DNA from: Absidia repens
Lineage: Eukaryota > Mucoromycota > Mucoromycetes > Mucorales > Cunninghamellaceae
Reading direction: 5' to 3'
NCBI GenBank assembly: GCA_002105175.1
Contig: MCGE01000005.1
Location: 248,001-312,000 of the forward strand
DNA: 64,000 nt
Position 1 is the first letter of the stretch. Each line of letters opens with the position of its first letter. Below are positions 1 through 11,994 of this stretch, piece by piece. The position numbers and the translations under genes are program-made. The notes below the pieces were generated by a model. It searched no databases. It was not told the origin of the DNA and worked only from the letters and a program-made list of their open reading frames with translations.

Positions 1-1420
1 AATAGAGTCATAGGTGAATGAATAAGGTAAAAAAAAAAGGAAAAAGAAAAGGATAAACACATTGAAAAGAAGTAAAAATATTATAGTTGAAGAGCGTTGG
101 AAAGTTTTGAGGAGAAAGCACATGTCAATCACAGTCAACCTAAACTAGATTTGCTCACATATATTATATATACTTGAAAAAAAAAAAAAAAAAAAAAAAG
201 ATGTAATTTCGCTTGTTCAAATCTATGAGCAAAAAGAGAAGCCAATATCCAACGAAAAGGTGGTTTTGTGTCAAGCTTAATAAAAATAAAAAAGGACTAT
301 AGAGGGTGGGATAAATACATTCACATACATTCCATAACATGGTGCAAGCAAAGATACAAAGAAGGTGACTGAAATATATACAGCGTTTTTATTTTTCTAA
401 TCACTTTGAAAGGGTCATGTCAGGGACTAGTATACGGTGAAAACCGCATTAGATTCCAGCAATAATTATTTGTCCTTTAGATAAAATATGAATCATTCTC
501 GAGTACAAGATTAAATGACCATTGAAGAGGAGAAAGATGAAGATGAAGATGAAGACGAAGAGTCCATCAAAGTTGACATGACAACGAGTGAATATTTAAT
601 ACAGTAAAATTTCAAAGGATGTTCATATTTATCATTTCAATGAAAACACCAGTAATAAGATCTAAGGTTCAATGAGAAAATAAATAAATGAAATCAATAG
701 TCAAAGTCTTAGAACATCAGTATTAGAATATCATATGGTATCGTAAAATAAAAGGACATTTTATCTCATGGCTACCATATTTAGAAATAACTCGCACGGA
801 TTAAAAATATCTATGGTTGTAGGATGACACAGTTTCCACGGATCTTTAAGAGGTATTTCCTGTAATATACCCCATAAACATATACTGAAGTCAAAGTAAA
901 GGTGTCCAGAAGAATATATGTACAGTAGGTAGATAAGTAATGGGGAAGGTGAACCCCCCCCAACAAAAAAAAAAATAAAAAATAAAAAAATAAAAAGACA
1001 TGTTTATAATGTTTTATTCAAATACAAATATTCATAAATGCTGTAAAAACTACATAACACTAATATATACTAAACCAATGCAATATGGGCTTCCCTAGCA
1101 CCAATGGAAGAATGAGAGACAAGGGAGATGAGGTACCAAAATCCATATCAAAAGGGTTTCCCCATGCACTATGTATAAATATCCCTATTTACGCATGTAA
1201 GTTCATAGTTAAGACCTACAATAATAATAAACCCATCTACACTGTAGCCCACCATCCAGCACACACACAAATTCCCATGGAGCCGCTTCCTGGCGACATG
1301 CACGTTCTATTCAAAGTCAAATCTGTAATACATACATTTTTATTTTTCTTTCATAAAAATAAATAACAAATACTATACTACGGTGAGGCGTTAGGCGAGG
1401 AAAGGTAAAACGTATACTAA
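1..1420. other. Gene-free stretch downstream of the HECT ligase
   Basis: I see no supported gene here. It holds AT-rich sequence, an A-tract near 178-199, the probable 3' UTR of the minus-strand HECT ligase next to 1420, and a diverged partial copy of the dispersed repeat at about 1000-1240. A 30-codon acidic reading frame at 516-607 is preceded directly by a stop and is not supported. Confidence 0.6.
1000..1240 (-). repeat. Diverged partial copy of the dispersed SINE-like repeat (copy A)
   Basis: Landmarks shared with the better copies appear in the same order: AGACATGTTT, TTTTATTCAAATA, a CACTAA...ACTAAACCAATG block and AAGGGTTTCCCCATGCA. Those words recur at 7270-7390, 33500-33630 and 39820-39940. 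No tRNA-like head is recognisable, so this copy is truncated or decayed. The 93-codon open frame through it is incidental. Confidence 0.6.
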
Positions 1421-3800
1421 TCAAGATAAATCGAATCCAGCATCTGCATTGATGGCATACAGAAGTTTTCTATGAGCAAAAAAAAAAAAAAAAAAAGAGA
1501 ATGTAAGTAATAATGGACTATAACTAATATAGTTGTACTTCTCTCTGTCTTTCTTCTTCCGTCTCTGAACTTACTCTCGTAAACCGTGATAGGTACTGAA
1601 AGCAGGAAGTTTCAGCAGATTAACGCAGGTGGAGCTTGTTGGTAGCCTTGATTCATCAGTCCCAGCACGGCGAATACAAAGTTGCGGTTGAAGTTCCTTG
1701 AAACCCAGTATAGGAGGTCGGGAGCAAGATGTGACAAACTTGACAAACTTCATTCTTTCTTCATTGGTAAAACTAGATAATGCTTGCCACATAAATTGAA
1801 TGGTTGGGTCACTTTCACGGTAATCAGCATATACGGTGTGTTGACGTAAATCGTTAATATCAATAGGTATGGATGCACCTCCCAGCATGACCTGTAACTC
1901 TTGCTATAGACACATGAATGGATGTGTTAGAAGGTATTTCCTCCTACTCCGTTGGGTCACGATATCCTTTTTCCTCTTTACCTGATTGAACATTCGCAGC
2001 CACTTCGTGTCCACAATAGTTGATAATCCACTGAAGAAAGCCTTGCATTGTTTGGCAATTTGTATGTTCAGTCGATAATTGGCAACAAGGTATACGTATC
2101 GAATGCGATTTGATTGGTCACCAGGGTATTGCTGCCATTGGGTATGAGATTAATAGTTCTTGATTGATTTCCTTTTAGAAAGCAAAAGAATGAAAAAAAA
2201 AGTAGTGTGAGTACTCAGCGCAATGTATTTCTGGAAAAAAAGAGAAGGAAATATATTCGTATTACCATTTTCCGTCAAAGTAAAGTCCAAGCATAAATCT
2301 TCTACATTGCCATCAAAGTTCTTGACTTGGATCAATCCTTTGTATAGTTCTGGATCCAGTGAAGGGAGATCGTCCACTATTAATGATATATATATATAAT
2401 AAAATGATTAATAATATGTGTTGGTTTCAAACTCCCAATTTGACTTACAGTAATTGATCTTCCCCAGACATTTTTTCAAGAAGAATTCAGCAAACGCAAC
2501 ATCCAAAAGAATCCCTTCATATAGTGCTTTTCCAATAACCAACCCCAAGAATTCAAAGTAAGCCAGTTGGGAAGCTAAGGTAAAGATAGAGTTGATGAGA
2601 TAATGTTCACAATTTCGGTTTGCATTTACATAAATACAGTTTCTTTTTTACCTTCCGTTGCAAATGAGCCTGGATTGGGATATAATAGCTGGTCAGGTGT
2701 TGACGAAAATAACCCATAATCTGTATTGAATGATTCATGTCCAAGACTAGTCATAACAAATAAACAGAAATAAAGTGAGATGTCATGATAACTAGCATCC
2801 ATTTTATTAATGTCCTTACCTTGTCAAGAATTCCTTAAACACACCACCTCCATCAATGCCACTTTCTTCAATACCAAACGAGTCTATAAACATAATGCTA
2901 ATCTTCTTCTTCAAATCGGGCCCTAATTTGTACAATTGATTGAATCCATCTTCAAACACATGGTCACGGCGAATGCGTACTTCAGCATGAGGTCGTACAA
3001 AATCCAAAATATTGTTTCGTTTTCGATCGTTTGTGACGAACATACGGAATATTTGGACGCGATGTTCAAAGGAGATCACAAAGGGAATATTATTCAACAA
3101 TCCAAGACGAGGGCTAACCATCGCCAATCTAGCTTTGGACATGGTTTGTTTGACATGTTGTAATCGGCGTTGTTCAAAAGGTGAAGGACTACTTGAAGAC
3201 GAGGAAACCAGTGTATCGCCATTTTCCAATGCGTATTCTTCAGCTACCACAGCGCTTGAAAAGCTTTCAGTGTCCAACCCATATATAAGCCAATGTCCCT
3301 TTGGGCAAAAAGGCCTTCGTGAGCTATTGAATAAAAAAAAAAAAACGTTATGAATGGTTCTGATCATCTATTAATCATTATGAATACTTACTCTCGCATA
3401 TGAATTTGTTGAAGTAAAGTGGTAGTAGTGTTCCGAAGTTGTCCAACTTGAATTCCAGTAGATCCTAGTACGACATTCACATCCAGTATGTTCGCCCGCC
3501 AAAAGAGAGAAAAGGAAATATTCTACAAATATACATGTTGGTCAGTATACGCATCATAACATATATACATATTCCGTACTTACCTTTAGGTATGTGCTGA
3601 GACCTATTACCTCATTCAGTTTCAATTGGTTATATCCCGCAGATTTATCGAAGAATTCATCATCACCGATTGTCAATAAAAGTCTTGTATACATTTCGCA
3701 GAGAAGGTACAGCACTGACCAGTTTTCAGGAACAGTTGAATCTATTCATGAATTTTAAAAACTTGATATTAGTAATATGTTCGTCCTCTGATGATTTCCC

Positions 3801-3854
<54 letters not shown>

Positions 3855-5941
3855 TGTAATTGTTTGAATAGCCTCCTGCAAATGATCCATAATCTGTCCC
3901 TTTGATTCATCAAACACAGAAAGCCCATTGCCACCATGGAGCCAGCCTTGCCAAAGGATTTGGAGAAAAGAGACTTCATTTTGTTTGGCAATTCTTAGAT
4001 GGTAATAGAGCAATGTATTGAGAGCATGATCCTTCTTTGTTGGCCATCGGATAATAAAGGACACAAATAAACTTGCCACTGAGCGGATAACAGTCAATGA
4101 AGATGGTGATATAGCCCCTTGTTCGTTGTAAAGTTCAAATGTGAAATTCAAGAATTGGTGTAGCAGAATGTCCAAACTGTCACTAGAGAATAGCGCTGCT
4201 AGTTGTAATTTGACGTAGGTGTTATAGTTTGTTGTATCTGATGCAGATGTCTCTAAATTGTGATGTCTGGTTGCTATTTTTCCATCGTCGGAATCTGATT
4301 CTTCCGATTCGCTATCTATTGGTTTTTCAAAAAGCAAGTGAAATAAATATTAATAAATGGCATTTATTTAGCTTGCTGGTTTTTGCTGTCGCCTTACCTA
4401 ATATCATCTGAGTTTGACTTTGTGTTTTGTTGGTGTCTGGTAAGTAATGCGGTGGAAGTTTGCATAAAAGAGTTTGGTACACACGACAATAAGCAATCTT
4501 CGAGCAAATATAACATTGGTCAATAACAATTTCATGTTCCATTTGATTGAGGAGTGATTACTTACCAGGGAAGGTTCCAAATGTATAATTGCTTGCTGAT
4601 TTCCGATTACCATAAGATTAATTAGTAGACCTGCCACCACATCTGGTTCTACTATCCATTGTTCTTCATTGTCACCGTTTTGATAATTCTGGAGAATATT
4701 TTGTAGCAATTCATCAAAAGGAAGTTTCTTCACAAATGCATTCGCATTAAAACCACGATTGGTATCCAACAGGGTAGGGACAGAGATAATTTCGGATATC
4801 AAAAGGTTCAATATGTGTTTTCGTGTTAGAATAGGAGGGAATGCCGGATTATTTTGTGTAGTTGTTGTATTCGTAGAAGAAAAATCACCAAAGCGAGTAT
4901 GTTGTCTTATCGAAGGCGGCCGAAGATCACCTATTCTTGATGCTGGGTATTCAAATGGCGGGTAAAGATTGTCCAAACAAAGCACAGATATTTCGATTAT
5001 CAAACCAAATGCATCATCCGATCGCGAAGTACCAATTTCATGTTCCGTAGCTAACTGTTGGCACATCAAAATGTGTAGCGAATTGAATAAATTGTCCCTC
5101 ATCAATATGTGCGTCATGAAGCGAAGATATATCCCACGGGGTTCTAATGTTGATGATCGACAGTTGTACTGAAGGATGCTGTATGTACTTGGGTCCACCA
5201 AATGTCGAAGGCACAGGAGTATAGGCACACTATGACCAGTCCTATTAAATACATTCTCATTAGAAGATGTAATGTAACTATTAACGATATTTTTTCTGTC
5301 CTTACCAAGCGTCGTTTCCTAATTCCCGCGAAAAAAGGCGCCTCACCAATAAGACAAGCAGCCATAGTGTCGTATCCATATCCTGTTGTTCATTAAAAAG
5401 CAAGAGCTGTATCACAGAGAATGATTCTGGTTGATTGCCGACACCGTGAATAGATATATTAGAGGACATAATGTTGCTCAGGTCGCCAATATAAGTAGAG
5501 TGGACAAGAGTCATAGCAGGACTGTGGCACAAAAGCAGGAGCTGTCGTATACAGGATACCAATATCGAGCTGATACTAATACTTGCAGTAGTGACTGAAT
5601 CATAAGTTTGTTCCATGAGTGGTATGAGCTGTTTTAGCTGTTGTTCCAGCAAAAGGCGTTCTTGTTGATGGATGACACTAGCAATTTGACGCCCTCGATA
5701 AAAAGACTAGAGAGAGCGAGCGAAAAAGGAAGTAGGTAAGCTACATGACAGTTAATAAACAAGATATATTTCACCATACCTGTATCTTCAGCGCACTATT
5801 CCATCGAAGTCGTTCAAGTTCACGAGCTTTACGTTCACTTTGTGCTTTGGCGAGTAAGGTTTTCTTATCAGTTGGAGCTTTGTTTCCACCAAGGTTAATG
5901 TTGCGTTTCGATTTGTAATTGCCTTCAAAAGAAAAGTTCAT
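1421..5941 (-). CDS. hul5: HECT-type E3 ubiquitin ligase, HUL5/UBE3C family
   Basis: This is a ubiquitin-protein ligase of the HUL5/UBE3C family, known to extend ubiquitin chains on proteasome-bound substrates. The start at 5941 gives [20 protein letters not shown], the family's typical N-terminus. An IQ-like motif (KIQSFYRGRQ) follows, as in UBE3C. The C-terminal half is a HECT domain: [19 protein letters not shown], then [36 protein letters not shown] and the catalytic loop [14 protein letters not shown], whose thioester cysteine is the codon at 1625-1627. The frame seems to stop at 1571, but there is a GTAAGT donor just after CGAGA. Splicing to an acceptor at 1470 adds [15 protein letters not shown], the proper HECT end, with TGA at 1421. 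There are about a dozen short introns; one near 3741-3853 carries 47 T on the plus strand. Its length, roughly 1,050-1,100 residues, fits the family. Confidence 0.93.
3805..3851. repeat. 47-base T homopolymer in a HUL5 intron
   Basis: An uninterrupted T run on the plus strand. In the sense direction of the HECT ligase it is poly-A lying immediately after a GTAAAA donor site. The length is likely to be unstable and sequencing error-prone. Confidence 0.9.
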
Positions 5942-6416
5942 GAATTTGGATACAATAGATAATATAAAAAGGGATAAACGAGAAAAATAAGGTTTGTGTG
6001 AAGTCTACAAGTATATTTTGAGAAAGGGAATGAATGACGAAGAAGCAAAAAGAATAAAAAAGATATATAAAAAAATATGCAGTGACGAGTTGTTGTCGCA
6101 AAAAAAAGTATTTCAATTTCCGCTCCCAGATCTGTAAGATTTGTCAGTGAAGATATACGCGAATACCCATTTGTACAAGCTTTCATAATTAATCTTATAA
6201 TGGTTGAAGTTCTTTATTTAAATACAATAGACGCATCAAGTACCGTTGCCCGCGTACTTCATTACACGCACTCTATACAGTAAGATATATGAATAAAAGT
6301 TGGTATCATAGCAACTTACAACCTCTAAGATAAACATGGTACAGTTCTGCAAGAACATAAAGCAAACCTTGATTGTTGCAATTTTTTATATTCAATTCCA
6401 ACACATCATCACACTT

Positions 6417-6459
<43 letters not shown>

Positions 6460-8213
6460 ACTGGGTGTCAGGGAGCGGAGACTATTGAAGTCTGGTTTTT
6501 TATAATATGAGACATCCTCGTCATTTAGCATCTAAATAGCGGGCATCCATGGGCTCAATTGAATCCTGTTTTTATTTTATTTTTATTATACCACACTCAA
6601 AAAAAAATAAAAATAAAGATAACTGGCAGGATATATGCAGAGTGTCCATTATCGTGGATGTTACGGTAATGGCAGGTTTCCGTTGATTGATATGAACGGT
6701 AGAGCAGGAATGTAGCTACGTTTCTTATTACGTGACCTAGGAGGCAGTGGAAAATTGCAGCGGCTATAGTTAGATTTATTTATATAATAGGGCGAGCAGG
6801 AATATCTCTCTCCTTGATAGTCAGTGATCTTAGGCTGTCATCTAGTTGCTGGGGCACGGTGGGAGGGAAGGGTGGGTAAATTTGAATGTAAGTTTGATAG
6901 CATACGCGAAATGGCGACATTGTTTATTATGCTATGGATCAGAGAATAGCTAGGTATTAAAAAAAGTATATTTTATTGAAGTATATTGGTAGACACTAAA
7001 ACTAGAGAAGAAAACGGTCATTGTAATAAGTGATATTAATGTGCGATTTGGAGAACGGCCGACATTATCTAAATGGACAATTGTAAAGCGGTGGCTAATA
7101 GTATTCAGTACAAGTCATTACAAAGGTTAATGGATGTTTGTTATTGAAACACACCAACGGTCAATGTTAATCAAAGGAATCTGCTGGTTGTAAAAAGCAG
7201 GGATCTGTTGCACAAGACATCAAACAGACTATGGAGACATTTTTTTATTATAAAATTTAAAAAGAGACATATTCATACAAGCAATAGACAAACTAACACT
7301 AAACTAAACTAATGAAGACTCCTAAAAGCCAACTAATGGTGTCTTCGGATTCTAGAGCCAAAATGAATGGGTTCCCCATGCGTTTTATAATCCCTGATCT
7401 GGAACCCTTATAAACTAGTCCTAAAACTATTCCAAGATTACCAGAACCTCAAAGAAGTTGAATGGTGAAAGAAAAAATGAAACTGAGAAAAAAGAGCGAA
7501 AAATACAAACGGACCAAAATAAATATACACGTGGGCGGGATTTGAATTGTTTTTTGTGCTGGATTGGAGTTCTGATCTTTTCATTTCGATGAAATAAGCA
7601 CAAAAGAAGATCCTAGAAAGTTGCTGTAATACTGGGTGTGAAATGGATATACGTTTCAGAATAACGGTATTGGCACAACATGTACAATTTCGATTCTTGC
7701 TGACGTGGTTATTGTGAGTACTTACTCTGTGAGGCGACTTCGACCAACTGTCATGCTTAACTCTTCGTCTACTGTATGTAATTTCGTCGTCAAAGAAGTT
7801 AGTGGTTTAGTGGTTTAAAGAATTTTTTTGCATATTTTCCATAGAAACTAGCCATGGCGGTCGCATAAAAATATGATGAGCGAAGCATACTGGAGTAGAT
7901 TTGTCACAATGGAAAAAAAAAAGCTAGCCACGTCACCTCGTTCCTTTTCACATGATGAAAATTCTTATTGTCACGTAAAAAAAAGGGGGGTTTTTTTTTT
8001 TGCTGAAATGCAAAATATTAACTACAGTTTTTAAGCTTCAATTAAGACGAGGGCAACTTTTGGGACGATGCAGAATAAAATTAAAACGTAGACAGGTTTA
8101 TTTTTTTTCTTCGCTGGGTTTTAAACATCGTCAAAATCAAAAATAATTTTGCTGGTTCGGTCTCTTGTTTTCCTTCTGCCTTTCATTGTTTTTCACAGCT
8201 TTTTTTTATCAAC
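5942..8213. other. Long divergent intergenic region with a repeat copy
   Basis: This 2.3-kb gap separates the minus-strand HECT ligase from the plus-strand IES2 gene and must contain both promoters. The first ~300 bases upstream of 5941 are T-rich on the sense strand. The middle is occupied by a dispersed repeat (about 6335-7620). The last 400 bases before 8214 are T-rich, with runs at 7989-8000 and 8100-8108, and are probably the IES2 promoter. No coding sequence is recognised. Confidence 0.6.
6335..7620 (-). repeat. Long copy of the dispersed SINE-like repeat (copy B)
   Basis: Read on the minus strand: a degenerate tRNA-like head around 7535-7620, with the B-box-like ATTCAAATCCCGC complement at 7535-7547; the conserved core at about 7260-7450, with the GTTCCCCATGC landmark; then tandem units at about 6950-7260 that share words such as TATTTTATTGAAGTATATTGG. 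The distal part, 6335-6500, matches 39098-39235 next to copy E, so the element may be about 1.2 kb long. A 38-base A run (6419-6456) interrupts it. It holds no coding frame. Confidence 0.7.
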
Positions 8214-9301
8214 ATGGTTTCTAGTCGCTCAAGACGAGTTAAAGTCATACCTCCCTCTCCTGAACAAGAGTCAGATATCGATCAAATAGAAAGTGATGAA
8301 GTTGATGAACTGGATGATCTTAGTGATGAAGATATGCTTGGAAACGACGATGACATGGATCCTTCAGATACCTCCGGTCTGCTAGATGACAACGAAGAGC
8401 TAGAGGATGATCTTGGTGAAGAACTTGATCAAGACGAAGATGAAGAAGTTATACGACCACCCACCAAGTCTCGGAGTAAACGCAAGAAGTCTCAAGGTGA
8501 AAAACAATAACAACGCAATGCCAGTCAATACTTGCGTGCTAACTCGACTTTTTTTTTAACCATAATAGCGACTGCAAGTGATGATGAAGAGTTCGACTCT
8601 GATATGGAAATACTACGAAACCAGCCAATGACAAAACGACAACGAGCAAAACACAATAAAGAAGAACCAGAAGAATATCTGGAGCTACCTATGGGTAAGA
8701 TGCAACGAAAACAAATACGATAATAACGAAAGTATGACTTACACTTCACTCATATGCTCTTTAGAAACTGGGAAGAAACGACAATTTACTGAAGAAGAAG
8801 CTGCCTTGCGAAAATCCGAAGTAGCTCGACGACGTAAAAATCAAAGTATTCAACGTGCTGAAAAGGACAAGGTAATAAGTAAACATTGCATTGAATGTGA
8901 TAGAATGTATCTATGTATATATATTAAATATTCCTCTTTTTTAGCAAGATACTATCAATCGCTTGCTCAAGAAACAGGCCAGCAAAAGCAAGAAGAACAT
9001 CAAAGATGAAGGTACACCCGATGATCAATCACCAGCCGATCGTTTACAGCAAATTCAAGATCCACATCGACTACACTATGTCCAAAACCTACAAGGCAGT
9101 ACACTAACCATCCCCAACAAGTACACTGTGAATCAAGTATTTTATGGCCACGACGACATATCAAATACCAGCAGTATCAGCAATGTGAAAAGGATAACAA
9201 CATGTCAAGTGGAAGGCTGTAAAGGAACAAGAAAATACGTAGCAAAGAAAAGTGGAAAGGTGGTGTGCTCCTATGATCATTATCAATTGGTTGAAATATA
9301 G
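8214..9301 (+). CDS. ies2: INO80 chromatin-remodelling complex subunit IES2 / INO80B
   Basis: Read as four exons, 8214..8496, 8569..8694, 8765..8871 and 8945..9301, giving 290 residues. The N-terminus is very acidic (D/E-rich, residues ~15-85) with a basic patch KSRSKRKK. The middle is the PAPA-1 region: FTEEEAALRKSEVARRRKN, then QDTINRLLKKQASKSKK. The C-terminus is a HIT-like zinc site, CQVEGCKGTRKY ... KVVCSYDHYQLV. This order is that of yeast Ies2 and animal INO80B, which bind and stimulate the INO80 ATPase during nucleosome sliding in the nucleus. All three introns are 70-73 bases with GT...AG ends and keep the frame. It is convergent with the complex I gene downstream. Confidence 0.92.
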
Positions 9302-9689
9302 TCCTTCCATTCCTTCTCTTCCACACTATTTTGCCTATTTTACATTCTGTACATAAATATTCTAGCAATTATTCCCTTTATTACTTATTCGTCCCCTTCA
9401 TCATATGCCTATACTTCTATACAATAAAAAATGACAAATCTTTTTTGAAGAAAAAAACAATGAATATTTTATTGATGTATATAAACATAGAAAATAAGAA
9501 TAGAGTGGGATTAGCTATAGTCTACAAAGATGTTGCGTGAGTGAGTAAATATGTGTAAAATGTGAAATGTGGGGGCGTGTGTAAGTGGGTGCTAATGAGA
9601 GCATGGGTGTGGGTGTGAATCATTCGGCGTGTATGGGTGAGTGTTTGAATAGATCAGTTCAGAGAAAGTGTCATTCTGTCGCAGTGGAA
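9302..9689. other. Convergent 3' intergenic region
   Basis: This holds the 3' ends of IES2 (+) and the complex I subunit gene (-). An AATAAAA at 9422-9428 is a plausible IES2 poly-A signal. A GT-rich stretch at 9550-9650 lies on the plus strand. Nothing else is recognised. Confidence 0.5.
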
Positions 9690-10233
9690 TTAGGCGCTTG
9701 ATGATTTCTTGCGATATCCTTCTACACGGTTTTCCTTAATAGCCTTGAGGTAGAGATCAGCCAAATCACGGCAACTGGCATCTATACATTGAATGGATAT
9801 GCAAAAGATTTGATTAGTGTATTACAGGGAAACAAGCTGATATTGTATATTCTTTTTTTTTTATCAACATACAATGGTTAACACCTTCTGTTTTGTAGCA
9901 TTCATCTAGCTTCTCTTTAATGAGGCGTGCTTCCATGGCCTTTACCCAATCGTCACGGATCTTTTGATGTCGAGCCGCGTAGACAGCTAGAAAATATAAA
10001 AAATCCAAGGGAGTTGTCAGATAGTGTTTTAAAGTTTGTAACAACTAGATTTTTGTTTTATGTTTTACCTTTGTGGTCTTGACGATCGATTTCGTCCAAA
10101 GTAGGCACACTGTATTAATAGTGGAACAAAAAAAATTGAGTGATAAAATTATGATATAATATGTATTTGTCGTCATGAATTACCGTTCAAATTGTTGATG
10201 TTCAGGGTATTCCCAATTCGCAGCGGAGGACAT
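9690..10233 (-). CDS. Mitochondrial complex I subunit, NDUFB10/PDSW (fungal 12 kDa) type
   Basis: Four exons on the minus strand, 10233..10184, 10109..10069, 9986..9873 and 9781..9690, give 98 residues. The start MSSAANWEYPEHQQFER is followed by VPTLDEIDRQDHK, a basic helix AVYAARHQKIRDDWVKAMEA, LIKEKLDECYKTEGVNHY, and CRDLADLYLKAIKENRVEGY. The pattern C-Y-x3-GVN(H/Q)Y-x2-C-x2-L followed by KENRVxGY is that of NDUFB10 and of the ~12 kDa fungal complex I subunit on the intermembrane face of the membrane arm. The two cysteines of that segment fit the twin-cysteine pattern expected of a disulphide-bonded intermembrane protein. Complex I makes the organism unlike Saccharomyces yeasts. Confidence 0.82.
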
Positions 10234-10661
10234 GTTGTGTGTGGTGAAATAGCAGAAAAGAGAAAACAAAATAATATGTAGGTGGTACGGAGACAAATTT
10301 TAAGTCCCTGTGACGTGAAATTGACGGTGTTTCAATCGTTCTCTCAATTGCAAAATAGCCATTGAAAGATCCGTCACCAGCTTCCTATCGCCTAGATGAA
10401 AACATAAATACATCATCGTACATATCCTTCATTTCACTTGCTCCTATTTTTTAAATCCTTTTTTATTCTGCGGGAGCATGACAACGCTATCGGCCATAAA
10501 GTAAAACTGGAGGATCATCACACTAAAAAAATTTGAAGGTACGCATTCAGGAAAGTCACTTTCAAAACCCGAAGATAGGAAGTTATAAAAGACGAGCTAA
10601 TCAGCATCTTTTTCTTTTTTTTCTTTGGAAAATTTCGTTCGAAGTTTCGTCTTATTAAAAT

Positions 10662-11068
10662 ATGGAGAGCAAAATGATGAACTCTGTATAGCGACGTTAC
10701 TCCCAGAAAGATGAACCTGTAAAACCTTTGGCTGGAGATCTGAAAGGATTGTTGAATGTCATTGACCAAGTGTGTTCTAAATGCCTTGAATATTATATTA
10801 TACCCAAAATCAATGAAAATGAAAAGTGTGGAAAAGTTGTTTGTGAAGGTAGGGCATGGGGGGGCGTTAAAGAATTATTTTTTTTTTGTTATTTGCACTT
10901 CGGAGATTTCCATATATATTTCGGGTAAATGATTTACCTGAAAGATATTCGCTCATCCTGGCATGCTGGTTCCTAGTCATTGATCTTACTCCATCAGAGT
11001 ATTTTCTTCAAGAAAATCATAAATACCTAGTCAATTTGAGCAAAAAGTGGATCTTGACATACAAATAA
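10662..11068 (+). pseudogene. Possible gene remnant of unknown function
   Basis: Two protein-like stretches stand out from the AT-rich surroundings. The first, in frame with an ATG at 10662, is broken after nine codons by TAG at 10689-10691. It then reads KDEPVKPLAGDLKGLLNVID ... VCSKCLEYYIIPKINENEKC. The second, after 10930, reads LPERYSLILACWFLVIDLTP ... NLSKKWI and ends at TAA 11066-11068. A donor-like GGTAGG at 10850 and an acceptor-like GGAG at 10905 lie between them, but joining them does not keep the frame. I do not recognise the protein. It could be a decayed gene copy or a real gene whose first exon and splicing I misread. Confidence 0.3.
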
Positions 11069-11379
11069 TGATCCATAACATATCATCGTTGTTTCTATAT
11101 GATGTAGTGTAGATTTGACGTCCAAAAATAATCCAAGTCGGTGGAATTTTAATAAACGAAAACAAAACACTCAGTAATGGTCGTTTTGACATACACGTAG
11201 ACCAATTTTTTTTCTATATATATATATAGTCTCCATAAAGTGACTGGCAGATCATGGCATCTGGCGAAGTCGCCTAATACGCAGGCTCTTTTTTTTTGTG
11301 AACACACACACCGTTCTTTTTTCTCTACACCTCTATACGTATATTCGTTTAACAAACTATTAAAGACATGAGAGACTAA

Positions 11380-11765
11380 TAGTAATAAGACAAGACATGT
11401 TTTATTCAGTTGTAGATATAAACTATGACTGCTAACACTAAGCTAAACCAATGACAGTTCCATAACAATATTCAAAGTTGAGATTAATCTAATAGTGGTC
11501 TAAATTACGAATCCAAAATGAAAGGGTTTTCCTATAATATTTGTATTGCATTTTCAGAATGCTCCTGACTCAAGTTCTAACACTAATCCAAGATTACCAT
11601 CACCTCCATTGAAGAATCAATGGTGTCCTGAAAAGAAATAGAAAAAAAAAAAAAAAAAAAAAGAACAGACAGAAAATAGAAAATCATGTGCGTCGGAGCT
11701 GGAATATCCCAATATTTTTTTCCCTCAAAAAAGTAGAGGCAGCTAGCCATCCGTATCACCCACAC
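11380..11765 (-). repeat. Dispersed SINE-like repeat (copy C), with head
   Basis: On the minus strand the core runs from about 11620 to 11395 (complement of GACATGTTTTATTCA at 11393-11407, AAATGAAAGGGTTTTCC near 11517, CAAGATTACCATCACCTCC near 11590). An A/T tract at 11641-11661 separates it from a diverged head around 11690-11765, where the B-box region reads ATTCCAGCTCCGACGCACATG. The arrangement head, A/T tract, core matches copies D and E. Confidence 0.6.
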
Positions 11766-11994
11766 CCCAACTAAAAGGTAGATGAGGGCGGTAGAGGGGT
11801 CCTTATTACCTTTTCACCAAAAAGAAGAGAAAAAAAAAACAAAAAAAAGAGACACGTACATACATACATATCAGCATAAAAAGTTCAAATACATTTTATT
11901 GAATGATCTATAGCTAATAACGCTACAGAAAAATAAAAATATATAGTAAATACTATGTACTATGCTACACTACCACTAATACCATATCACTGAA

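Larger units (their letters stand above)
10234..11994. other. Intergenic region with a gene remnant and a repeat copy
   Basis: About 1.8 kb without a confident intact gene. It holds a possible broken gene at 10662-11068, a dispersed repeat copy at 11380-11765, A tracts (11641-11661), and the 3' UTR of FEN1 next to 11994. The rest is AT-rich and uninformative. Confidence 0.5.

Noticed and set aside
516..607. 30-codon acidic frame MTIEEEKDEDEDEDEES...
   Set aside because: A stop codon lies directly before its ATG and no acceptor site is between them. There is no supporting upstream exon. Low-complexity GAA/GAT repeats explain it.
1085..1366. 93-codon plus-strand open frame
   Set aside because: It overlaps a decayed copy of the dispersed repeat and has no protein-like motif.
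3012..3353. 113-codon plus-strand frame inside the HECT gene
   Set aside because: Antisense to a conserved exon of the HECT ligase, with no motif of its own.
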